64,000 bases of DNA from Alisma plantago-aquatica. Taxonomy: Eukaryota > Streptophyta > Magnoliopsida > Alismatales > Alismataceae. Made by a program: the position numbers and the translations under genes. The notes below the pieces were generated by a model. The model saw only the letters and a program-made list of their open reading frames with translations. It did no database searches and was not told where the DNA came from. This document shows, one piece after another, positions 1 through 10,369 of the stretch; position 1 is the first letter of the stretch, and the number at the start of each line of letters is the position of its first letter. The stretch is taken from positions 544,902,379 to 544,966,378 of the forward strand of contig OY856413.1 of NCBI GenBank assembly GCA_963693085.1. Reading direction: 5' to 3'.

Positions 1-107
1 ATGATTAAATGATGTTACACAAAACTTAGGATATGAATGATGAAAAACTAGGATTGTAGGTATAAGAATGACAATATACATGTATTTGTTGGCCTAGAAG
101 CTCGTCT

Positions 108-354
108 AAGATTTACTCATTAGGAGTAAATCTTGGATAGTCCCTAATTTGGGACTATTCTTGAACACTTAATCTCACTTAGGATGTAAATGTATAATGT
201 GTATTGGGTTTTTGACAAAATTTCGATAGCATTTTCCCATTTGTTCTCTAAGTACATATGTACTAGGAGAACATCAGGGAAATGCTGCCGAAAGTTTCTT
301 GAAAATCCAATACACATTATACACTTACTAGTGAGATTAGGTGTTCAAGAATGG
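108..354. repeat. Cluster of inverted repeats (two short hairpins and one large foldback)
   Basis: Three foldbacks lie side by side. Arms 108-118 and 124-134 are perfect 11-bp complements (AAGATTTACTC/GAGTAAATCTT). Arms 138-144 and 151-157 (TAGTCCC/GGGACTA) are perfect. A long imperfect foldback of about 100 bp per arm is centred on AGTACAT|ATGTACT (251-264); its outer parts at about 158-168 and 341-351 share the block TTCTTGAACAC in inverted orientation. It lies just upstream of the transposase promoter. It could be CACTA subterminal structure or a separate foldback MITE. Confidence 0.8.
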
Positions 355-370
355 GATAGGTGGTACACAT

Positions 371-434
371 TTATTATATATAAGACCTTAAACCCTAAAC
401 ATTTAACCATAAACCCTAATCTTTTAACCCTAAA
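371..434 (+). promoter_or_regulatory. Putative transposase promoter: TATA box plus three telobox-like motifs
   Basis: TTATTATATATAAG at 371-384 fits a plant TATA box. Three AAACCCTAA-type teloboxes follow at 390-398, 411-419 and 426-434. The first transposase ATG is at 470, about 90 bases after the TATA box. Teloboxes are known in plant promoters and 5' leaders of growth-related genes; a role here is inference. Confidence 0.5.
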
Positions 435-469
435 CCATAATATATACTTGTTTTCTCTTTGATCATAGA

Positions 470-3400
470 ATGGATAGATCATGGATGTCCATTCCAAATC
501 GCTGCACCCCAGAGTTTATTTCTGGTCTTGATCAGTTTATTAGATTTGATGAGGAACATAGGAAACAACCTGGAGATAGGTTCTACTATCCATGTAGGCA
601 TTGTGGTAACAACGTGAAAGTCAACACTGGTGACGAAATCAAAATTCATGTCATGTGCAACGGGATTGTACAAGGCTATACAGAATGACAATAGCATGGA
701 GATATTTCAAACCTAAAAGCAGTAGATGTCTATAGTAGTGCTTGTGTGGAACAAGAAATTGCCTCTGATGACGTAGATGTGAACGAACCTGTTCCAGTAG
801 ACATCGTTGATGCAATGTTGGATAGTTGTGGGGTAGAGCACACCGATCCACCTCCCATGTTTAGAAATATTGTGCATGATGATGAGATACCGTTATATAC
901 AAGTTGTACTAAGTTTATGAAGCTTAGCGCTGTGTTGAGATTGTATAAGCTGAAAGCTAACAATAGATGGAGTGACAAAAGCTTCACGTCATTGTTGTCT
1001 TTGTTGAAAGAAATTCTTCCTGAAGGAAATGAGCTACCAATCTCAACATACCAGTTAAAGAAATTGTTGTGTCCAATGGGAATGGAGGCCAAGAAGATAC
1101 ACGCATGCTTGAATGATTGTGTATTATTTCAAAAGGACTATGTGGATTTGAAAGATTATCCAAAATGTGGTGCGTCAAGGTATAAATTGATGACTTCGGG
1201 GGAGTCCAAAACTAGTTCTCCTACCAAGATGATGTGGTATCTACCTATAATATCATAGTTTCAACGCTTGTTTGCCAATCCAATAGATGCAAAGAATTTG
1301 AGGTGACATGCAGATGTTAAGAATAATAATGATGGGATCCTACGACATGTGTCTGGTTCCCCACAATGGAAGAAGATTGATTTATTGTACCCTAAATTTC
1401 GTGAAGAAGTCAGGAATCTAAGACTTGGGATTTGTAAAGATGGGATGAATCCATATGGGACATTGAGCAGCCAACATAGCACTTAGACAATTATGCTTGT
1501 TATATACAATCTTCCTCCCTAGTTGTGTATGAAAAATAAGTATGTTATGCTGTCATTCTTGATATCAGGTTGTAAACAACCTAGAAATGTTATCGATGTT
1601 TATCTTGAACCTCTGATTGATGACTTAAAGAAACTCTGGGGTGAAGGTGTGATGACCTATGATGCTTTACGAAGAGAGACATTTTGTTTGCACGCTATGT
1701 TATTTTGCACTGTTAATGACTTTCCAACATATGGGAATTTGTTTGGATATAGTGTCAAAGGATCTAAAGTTTGTTCTATAAGTGAAGAGAACACTAATTA
1801 AATACGACTAAAACATGGCGGCAAGACTGTATATCTTGGTCATCGAAGGTTTCTTCCAAAATTCCATCTATATCATAGGTTTCACAAAGCATTCAATGGA
1901 CAGAATGAGGAACATAGTGCACCTAAACCTATACAAGGGGAGGTTGTTTATGAAAGAGTAAAAGACTTTGCCAATGAATTTGGTAAGAGATCACAATGTA
2001 CCATGGCCACACGGAGTGACAAATCTTTATTCAAGAAGAAGTCCATATTTTAGGATCTTCCTTATTGGAATTCTTTGGCAGTCAGGCATTGTATCGATGT
2101 CATTCACGTTGAGAAAAATGTCTATGATAGTGTCATTGGTACTCTGTTGAATATACCAGGTAAGATAAAAGAGGGGATAAAATCCAGAATGGACCTATGT
2201 AAAATGGGAATAAGGATAGAATTAACAGAAGTAGTTAGTAGCGATTGGAGAACATACTTACCTCCCGCTTGTAACACATTGTCTAGAAAGGAGAGGAGAT
2301 CTTTTTGTGAATGCTTGGTAAATGTTAAGGTGCCACATGGTTACTCATCCAACATCCATAGATTGGTATCAATGAAAGATCTAAAGTTGATAGGTCCTAA
2401 ATCTCATGATTGTCACACTCTAATGCCACAAATATTGCCTGTGGCAATTCGATCGATATTGCCGAAGCATGTAAGGTTTGCAATCACCATACTTTGTTTC
2501 TTTTTCAACAGTCTGTGTAGCAAAGTTATTTACCCTGATACTCTCGATAAATTGCAAAGAGAAGTGGTTGTTACCCTATGTCAGCTTGAGATGTATTTTC
2601 CTCCTTCATTCTTTGATACCATGGTACATCTTGTTTTCCACTTGACTAGGGAAGTGAAAATGTTGGGACCAGTTTTCTTTCCTGTGATGTATCCATTTGA
2701 ATGATACTTGAGCATTTTATAGGTGATGTTTGAAACCACTATCTATATGAAGGGATTATTATTGAGGGTTATGTGGCGCGAGAGGTTATGGATTTTTGCA
2801 ATGACTTTCTGAGTGCAAATGACGCAACTATTAATGACAAGAATATTGAGGAGCATTTTGGCAAATGAATTTTGGGATCACAGATGAAAGTAATCAGTCG
2901 TGAGCAGTTGGAACAAGGTCACTTGTATATTTGACACAACATCGAAGAAGTGAGTGTTTCTATCGAGGAACATACCAATTTCATCAAGAGACAATATCCT
3001 TGAGCCAATTCAATGTGGCTTGCTAGAGAGCATAACAAGACATTTGTTAAGTGGTTTGAAGATAAAGTCTTACATCAACTATCTCAAACACGAGATAATC
3101 TTACTGAAACTATCAAATGACACACCTTTAAACCAAAATTGAATGTTATGTCTTATGAAGGGTTTGACATAAATGGATTCTCATATTACACAAAGCGTCA
3201 AGATGATAAGAGTCTCGTCCAAAATAGTGGGGTCACCCTTCAAGCGTCTTCACTATTTTTTGCAAGTGCAAAGGATAAGAGTCCACATGAAGCTAAAATG
3301 TCATATTACAGTGTCATTGAAGACATATGGGAGTTTGACTACATAGATTTCAGAATTCCACTCTTTAAATGTAATTGGGTTGATAACACTAAAGGAGTTA

Positions 3401-3720
3401 TAATGGATGAATTGGGTTTCACATTATTGAACTTTGAAAAGATTGGCGAGAAGGGTGAACCATTCATATTGGCATCACAGGCGAAACAAGTATTTTATAT
3501 CGATGATCCTGCAAATGATAAATGGTCGGTTGTTCTTCATGGTAAAAGATAGTTCATTCAAGAACCTATAGACGAAGAACAATACAATGATAAGTATGAT
3601 GACTCCAGTCCATTCTCAGTTGGGTTGCCAACACCACCAAATATTCAAGATAATGATGACTTGTATGTGCGCGAAGATCACAATGAAGGATTGTTAATTG
3701 ATAAAAGATCACAATATTAG
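470..3720 (+). pseudogene. CACTA transposase, TNP2/TnpD-like, inactivated
   Basis: The reading frame that opens with MDRSWM at 470 carries the features of a CACTA transposase. There is an N-terminal transposase-associated zinc-binding region (about 470-688, CRHCG). A Transposase_21-like core follows (about 900-2200; NNRWSDKSF, then HCIDVIHVEKNVYDS at about 2090). Next come a DUF4218-like region (about 2400-2700, KSHDCHTLMPQ to MYPFE) and a DUF4216-like region (about 3230-3440, IEDIWEFDY). One frame holds from 470 to about 2710, broken only by point stops (686, 692, 1256 and others). A probable single-base shift near 2712 then moves it to the frame that continues to about 3550 and on to the stop at 3718-3720. 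Total length, about 1080 codons, matches the family. It would have cut and joined element ends in the nucleus; this copy cannot make a full protein. Confidence 0.85.
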
Positions 3721-5717
3721 AGGCATGTATGTTTATATTTTTTTAAGTGTTTTATTTTTCTGAATGTGAACTTTACAATGTTTATTATCTTCTAGTTATG
3801 TCAAATGCTAAATGTCTGATTTTTTAATGAAACTTTTAGATGGCTGAGCATGAGCATGATGACCGTGATAATGATTATTGTGAGGGTGAGGATATCAATG
3901 CGCAGCCTCACAATGTAAGTTTTACAAATATATTCTATATTTCTATCTATATGTCCATTTATAGTTATATCCTATAAGTGTGTTTATTTTGTCAAATTTT
4001 AGGTTGATGATGTACCCCCTGAAGAATTTGGGGCACTTGATGAGCAGTAGAAAAAAATGAGAAAGTGAGGGGCATCACAATGATGAACAAGTTACTACAG
4101 CAAAGGGGCAATGGACCTAAACTGGCTATGGATTTTGATAATGTAGGAAATCCAGTTGGAGTGAACCACAACTCATTTATTTCATATCTTGGGGTTCTTA
4201 CTCATAGCCATTGTAGTCCTATTTTTGAGTCTTGGCATAAAGCTCCTAAGGGGAAGAAAGACTTAGTATGGAAGGAACAATGCGTGAGTTATTATTATTT
4301 GCAATTCTATTTTTTAAGATTACTAATTTTTAGGATACTAGTTAATAGTAATTCTATTTTAGAAAGTATATTTGATCTGGATGAAAAGTTGCATCGTAAA
4401 TGCGTGATGCAACGTTGTGGGAGGGTCCTAAGGAACTATAGGACAAATCTCACCTAGGATTACATACGTGATGCTGAGAACAGGTTCTTGATTGATTTCC
4501 AATTCTAGACATTGATCAATTTTTGACTAACTGTACACTAATAATTTTTATTCGTATTCTCTTTAAAAAATAAATTTAGGAAGAAGGAAACCATTGAGTA
4601 ATGGAACTACCTAGACCCCAAAGACTGGGAGGAGTTTGTTACCTAAATAAAAATGGACGAATGCAAGGTATTAAGTGCCACTCCCAATTTAATTAATATA
4701 CATTCTTATATATTCACCTATTCAAGATTAACCTTTAGTGTTACTAACCAAATCAATGTGCTTACTAGCAACGCTATCGGTAATGCTCAAAGAGTAAGGC
4801 GTGCAATGAATGTGCATGATCACACAATGGGTCCAAGAGGCTATGTAGGCATTCACCAAAGACTACAGGATGGGAGTACTGCTCAGTCTGCTGCTACTCA
4901 GGAGACTATAGGCATCATGGATGTGTTAGGGGTGCATGCACTGGTGCGGGCATCAAAGCATTCTTTGGGCCATCCCAGCGCAAACCTGTCCCAAAAGCGG
5001 GACTTTCACAAGAAGCGGTAACCTATTCTTTTGTTAGAATGTTATTGCGAAAGAGAATTCAATAATCAAAAGCTAGTGTGTAAGGACCCTGACCTCCGTT
5101 TAGGGCTTACCCTATTTGTTTTGCTTAACCCTGGTGCATAGTTTCTTGCTAATCACCTTTAGTGGTGATTAGGGTTTGTTGGTGCTTTGTTGAGAGCTGG
5201 AGGTGCTACCTGCAATTAACCCAAGTCTAGGGTTTGTGGGCAAGTTTGTCACCTTGAGAGGTGTTCCACCCTCTCCTTGCTTCCTCTAGTGTTGAGAGGA
5301 CGGGTAGGGCTCGTTGCTTGTGTTGCCTTGGGCTTGGTTGAGCTTGTTGGGCCTTGTTATGCCTTGCCTTTGCCTTGTTGGACCTTTGTGTCGGGAAAGT
5401 GAGCCTTGTGTCGGGCAGGAGTGCTTTGTGTCGGCTTGTGGTGTGTCGGCCTAGGTAGTGTGTCAGCCTAGGGAGTGTGTCGGCCTAGGGAGTGTGTCGG
5501 CCATGGTGTGGATGTGTGTCGCCCATGGACCCTTTGACCTTTTTTGACCTCATTTGTGTCACCACTAGTGGACACTTGGAGCTTGATGCTTGGATGTGGA
5601 AATGGCCTTGGACACGTGTTTAGGACATGTTAGAATGGTGGCTTTGCACATGGACAAGTGTCCCTAGGTGGGTGACACCTTGCCTTGTCTTTCCTTGGTT
5701 TCTCCTCCATCCTCTCC

Positions 5718-5724
5718 TATATAT
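5718..5724 (+). promoter_or_regulatory. R1 5' LTR TATA box
   Basis: TATATAT in the context CTCTCCTATATATGTG lies about 640 bases into the LTR. The 3' LTR has the same box at 10945-10951. This makes it the likely start region for R1 RNA. Confidence 0.55.
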
Positions 5725-6070
5725 GTGTTTCCTTTCTCTTGCTAAGGATCCCTTTAGCTGCTTTGTCTCCATCTCCCTTGGTGCATGACACCCCCTCTTT
5801 CTTTGCAAGCTTGGTGGCCGATCCTTGCCTTGGAGTCTCCTTCTTGCTCTAGTGGTGGTCAAACCCTAGAGTGCCTTTCTCTCTTCTTGTGGTGGTGCTT
5901 GGAGCTTGCTTAAGGCGGGTTACATAACTCCTAACCCTAACTACATTACCATCTTCTATGTTCTTGTTTGTATGTTGCTTATGATTGCCTATGTTTGTTG
6001 CTAGTTTGGTTACTTGCTTGGTTGCATCTAGTTGGCCGAACCATGTTCTAGGGTTTCTTGCTGAGAAACA

Positions 6071-6311
6071 CCCCTCTCCCTCCTTGGTCTTGAGAAGCGA
6101 GCTTAAAGTCTAGTGATATGATCAATACTCCTCTCTCGTTTAAGTTGAGAGGTGAGCTTGTATTCTAGTTGCTTGATCAACACCCTTCTCTCACCATGTA
6201 TTTGAGAGGTGATCTTTGTGGAGGTTGTAGACCTTGTTAGGGTTGATCCTTGGGTTGCCCAATTGGTGATAAGAAGCTAGGAAAGACCCCTCTCTCTTGG
6301 TTGTTGAGAGG
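6071..6311. repeat. R1 LTR series of CCTCTC...GAGAGG hairpins (5' LTR copy)
   Basis: Four units pair a CCTCTC-type left arm with a GAGAGG-type right arm across loops of 10-20 nt. Approximate positions are 6071-6095, 6130-6152, 6185-6210 and 6287-6311. Each right arm is followed by GTGAGC or a close variant. A related unit lies at about 5270-5297. The 3' LTR carries the same series at about 11308-11555. Confidence 0.65.
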
Positions 6312-7964
6312 TGAGCCTTCTTCTGGATCCATTAGGTTTTTGGTGCCCTTGTGCTTGAGGTTGATGATGACCTTGTTGGGTTGCATCTTGCCTGATATGG
6401 GGTTGGTGGTGATGCTGCCCGATATCCCTCTTTGGCCTAGAGCCTTGGTCATTATGTTGTGGTGTTGTGTCAGGCGTCACACACTTGGTTCCTGCGTTGT
6501 TGTTTCGGGCGTCACACCATGATCAGTACCCTTCCCGACACACTTAGCCTCGTTATACCTTGATGTTGTGAAGAATTGGTAGCTAGTTCTGTTGTGGGCG
6601 TCACCCCTTGACCCTAGCCTTGTGTGCTGGCTGACAACATGATCTCAGTTGGACGTTATGCTTCCTTTGTCGCCTGTTAGAGTGGCACCTTTTGGACGTT
6701 ATGCTTTGTTGTGTGTGTGTTGTCTAATATACCTAGTGCACGATGCGTCGTTGCACGATACGCCTCTTTGGCTGAGCTACACGCCCTGGTTGCTCGTTAG
6801 TAGTTGGTTGCACGACACGCCCATAGGCTCAGCTACCTGACAGTCTTTGTGGCCGTTGTCCCTGTGTTGCACGACACACCGTTGCATGATATAGACTGAG
6901 ATGCATGTTGCACATGGATGCCCGATACCCATGGTGCATGACACAGCGTTGCCCGATACACCCTGATATGGTAACCGTTATCCTTCCTAGTTGCTTGCAC
7001 GATAGAAGGCTAGAGTGCCTTGGGCGATATGAGGGAAGTACCCTACCCGATATCTCTTTAGTGAGGGTGCCCTACCCGTAACACTTCTTGTGAGGGTAGT
7101 GGGCACTTCTAGTGAGGGTCTTGTCTCTTCTAGAAAACATATATGCTAGATATTGTCCTTGTTATCACATTTTGTTTATAATGGTGACCCTTGATATGCT
7201 GGATGGTAATTGAGATGGTAGATTACATCTATGAAGTCTTGATATTACTGTGTTTATGATCGTCTTGATTATCTGAATAATGCTGAGTTAATGGTAAGCA
7301 TGTAAGATGCCTTACTTGATGATATGACCTATGTTTATGGTCACATGTTGTGGCATGAATGATAAAGTGTATAAGCATCAATGTTGCCCTATGTTTGATA
7401 ATATGATCTTTCTGTTAATCCATGATGATTGTGCACACTAACCATGCAGGTGTCTGAGACAGATGCATATCCAGGTAAACGGCTATGAGGTATATGTGTT
7501 TTAGTAACACTGCTTTGATGGTTACTCTTGAGGATGAGACAACATGCATGATGTGTTTCGGTCTGAGGACCTGAATTGGCTAAAGTGCCTAGTTGAGGTG
7601 TTATCCTCTGATGATGATTTGGGATTGTTATCGCAAGTGATGAGAATGCCTTATGAGGCAGTGGTTTCCTGTGATGAGGGATGAAGATCCCAGGACTTTG
7701 TGATGATGGAAACAATAAGGTAGATTTATGTTATGAATGTGTTACTACCTTGGATGCCTCAATAATCCACTTAAAATATATTAACTAATCACAGTGGAAC
7801 ATATCATGTAGTTTGCCCTGGCCAAAGATCCATCATCGTCAGGAGCTGGTGATGGTGAAATAGGTTCTCCTGTGGGTTAACCCAGAGCGCATATTGTTGA
7901 GTATGAGAGGTTGCTCCTAGCCTAAAGTGAGAAGGTAAGAGTGCAACTTCGGTTGTAGACTCCA

Positions 7965-8095
7965 GAGTGCGGATTCAGGCCCGTAGCTCAATATGTTAAG
8001 AGCATGGTGAATAGGCCCATGGCTCAGGATGTGTGATATGGGAGCATGAATGCGTTCATGGCTCAGAGCACGGTGAATAGGCCCGTGGCTCAGTT
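7965..8095. repeat. R1 LTR hairpin array (5' LTR copy)
   Basis: Four hairpins share a GAGC...GCTC outer stem with variable inner stems. At 8001-8027, GAGCATGG pairs with CCATGGCTC. At 8043-8065, GAGCATGAA pairs with TTCATGGCTC. At 8066-8092, GAGCACGG pairs with CCGTGGCTC. A weaker unit lies at about 7965-7990. The inner stem changes ATGG/CCAT, ATGAA/TTCAT and ACGG/CCGT are compensatory. Confidence 0.75.
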
Positions 8096-9190
8096 TCACT
8101 AGTGTCGATACCTATACCGAGGTAGGCTAGGCAGAGGGTAGCCTGACCCTGTGGTTGAGGTCACTTAAGCATGAGACTGCGGTCCTGCTTGTGTTGTACT
8201 CGTACACTGACCACGAGGTGGGAGGTCATGGAGTCTGGCTCTTCCATTGACCTTGTATGGCACCGGCTTGGGTTTCACAACTGAAGGTTGGATTTGAGCG
8301 GTACGGCTCACTTCCTCATGGCATAATAATAATATGTAATATAGCCAAATAGTATTTATTGCTTAAGGAAAAATACGGAACATTGATTAAGGCCTTGCTT
8401 GTGTAGTTAATTTTGTTATACTTGCAGTTACTTATACGTTCCTTATGTTATATGGTAAGATCTTATAAATCTTATCTTGTTAATCATGTTCCATAATGAA
8501 ATACTTGGGTACATTCCTTACGTACATCTTGGTAAGCTTGATGGTATGAATAGCTTTACTTTATAAACTGCTCTTGTTATACCTTCTTTCCGTGATCTGC
8601 TACTTTTACTTTAATCTTCCTTTGGTTTTATGGTTTCGGCGGGGAGTTATGTTTCTCGCTGGGACTGTGTGTCTCACCCCGCTGGTTTACACCCTTTTTA
8701 GGTGTTCGAGCTAGATGTGGTGGTGGTCGCGGAGTTGCGGTCGAGAAGAAAGAAGAGCAGTAGAAGACAAGAGATTGACATGTTGTTGTTTTGGTCATTT
8801 TGTAGTAGAGTCTTAGAGTCATCCCTGTACTCTCAGGTCCTTGGAGGCGTTTTGGTGTTGTTTCATGATGTATAGCTGATGATGTTTTGTATATCTTGCT
8901 GCTGGCCGAATATGGGCCATTATGTACATATAAACAGGTGTTGAACTCATGTGATGGCTAGACAGCTGATCTCCTAAGCTGTGGACACGTATCCAGCTTG
9001 TAAATGTTTATATAACATGTTTTCTTGCAGGATGAGGACTTGAATGTAATAATTTCTTAGTTTATCCACTTTCCAAAATCGGTTTTAATTAACTCGTGTT
9101 TTTGGTAATATGTGGTTTATGGTGTTTTCTGCACGTTTTCGCGTAACACCTCGCTGTCTGTGTGATAGTGGGATGTGTTTCCACAAGTTT

Positions 9191-9202
9191 TGGTATCAGA
9201 GC
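9191..9202 (+). other. R1 primer-binding site (tRNA-iMet)
   Basis: TGGTATCAGAGC lies five bases after the 5' LTR. It is complementary to the 3' end of plant initiator methionine tRNA, the usual primer of plant gypsy and copia elements. Confidence 0.9.
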
Positions 9203-9311
9203 TCTAGGTTCGCTGAGTCTACAGGGATTTAGGACTAGGTTGTGTCTGTTCTTGTGCATTTTCTAGATTTTCTTACAATCATTTTCTTCCCTCAGCGGAA
9301 GAAAAGCCAAG

Positions 9312-10163
9312 ATGTCTGGAAACCATGAAGAAGATGATGCCTACAACAACGATGATGCATCAACTGATGGAGCTATAGGGCAGGCACATGAAGATCGGGT
9401 ACCTGAGGTCCCCCAACCTGAGCTAGTCATTCTTGAACACCCTACCTATCAACAACTTATGGGGCAAATGATGGCTATGATGAATCTCATGGTAGAGAGA
9501 TTGCCAGTGCCTCCGCCGAGAGCACAGGCTCCCCATGGTGAAACATCGGGTATTGGGAATACCTTTGAGCGGCTTCGCTGAGTCAGAGCTTCATATTATG
9601 CTAGAATGGCTGATCCAGCGGATGCAGATCTGTGGCTGACAAGTCTTGAAAAGGCTTTTCGGATCCTCGAAATCCCCGAAGCAGACAAAGTAAAGCACGC
9701 TGTCTACCTTCTGAAGGGTAGTTCTAGTCATTGGTGGACCATCGAGGAGGAGAAGCGACCTAGTGAGGTGATCGGTTGGGAGGTTTTCTGGTGCGATTTC
9801 ATCAGCAGATACTTTCCAAAGACGTATCTAGATGAGAAGATCAGTCAGTTCGAGTGCCTACACCAAGGAACGATGAACATCACCAAGTAAGAAGTCAAGT
9901 TCATGGACTTGTTGAGATTTTGTCCTCACTTGGCCACGACAGATGATGAGCGGATCAGACGTTTTGAGAAAGGCCTGCGTGCAGAGCTGACAACACCTGC
10001 TTCTGTGTTGGAGAATCGAGAGCAGTTTGCTATGTTTGTGGAATCTGTCCGGAGGATCGAACGGTCAGTTAGGGAGAAAAGAGAGTCCATAGCTAAGAAG
10101 AGGCCTGCTCAGTTCCAGGAACAGAGATACAACCGGTCGAAGTTGAGCTTGATGAAGATGTGA
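9312..10163 (+). pseudogene. R1 gag, inactivated
   Basis: One frame runs from the ATG at 9312 (MSGNHEEDD) to the stop at 10161-10163. It is broken by two in-frame stops: TGA at 9579 and TAA at 9888. The segment from about 9600 is a retrotransposon Gag capsid domain: DPADADLWLTSLEKAF, then LLKGSSSHWW and FWCDFISRYFPKTY. No CCHC zinc knuckle is present, because the frame runs into the deletion junction at about 10140. The N-terminus is acidic. The protein would have formed the particle shell. Confidence 0.88.
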
Positions 10164-10369
10164 CCTACGAGGAAGGTCCTGTGATGATCCTGGATAGAAG
10201 GGTTAAAAAGCTAAAGAGGAAGGACATGGTTCTTGTGAAGGTTCTTTGGCATCGTCGTGGCGTCGAAGAAGCCACGTGGGAGCTTGAGGAAGAGATGAGG
10301 AGGAAGTATCCCTCACTTTTTCCTTCAGATTTTGAGGACGAAATCCCTTTGTATAGGGTTAGTTTGTAA
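10142..10369 (+). pseudogene. R1 integrase C-terminal tail with chromodomain-like end
   Basis: From about 10142 a different frame reads VELDEDVTYEEGP, then VLVKVLWHRRGVEEATWELE, ending near YPSLF. This is the signature end of chromovirus integrases. The residues upstream of the junction are gag, so most of pol was removed in one step and the frame changed. The stop TAA at 10367-10369 lies inside the first bases of the 3' LTR. The polypurine tract expected between pol and the LTR is not obvious here (GTATAGGGTTAGTT). Confidence 0.85.

Larger units (their letters stand above)
5079..9185 (+). repeat. R1 5' LTR (4107 bp)
   Basis: Starts TGTAAGGACCC and ends GTTTCCACA next to the primer-binding site. 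It matches the copy at 10365-14427 along its whole length with scattered substitutions and small indels. A TATA box is near 5718. The rest contains a CCTCTC/GAGAGG hairpin series (about 6071-6311), a zone rich in GATAT/GACAC-type motifs (about 6380-7070) and a hairpin array (about 7965-8095). Confidence 0.92.

Noticed and set aside
390..434. Telomeric repeat array
   Set aside because: Only three spaced AAACCCTAA words with other bases between; better described as teloboxes.
190..462. 90-codon frame at the window start
   Set aside because: It spans the long foldback, so the frame is a by-product of the inverted repeat; no domain is seen.
9191..9202. tRNA gene fragment (also 19935, 35177, 45961, 49400)
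   Set aside because: Only 12-14 bases complementary to the tRNA-iMet 3' end immediately after LTRs; these are primer-binding sites.
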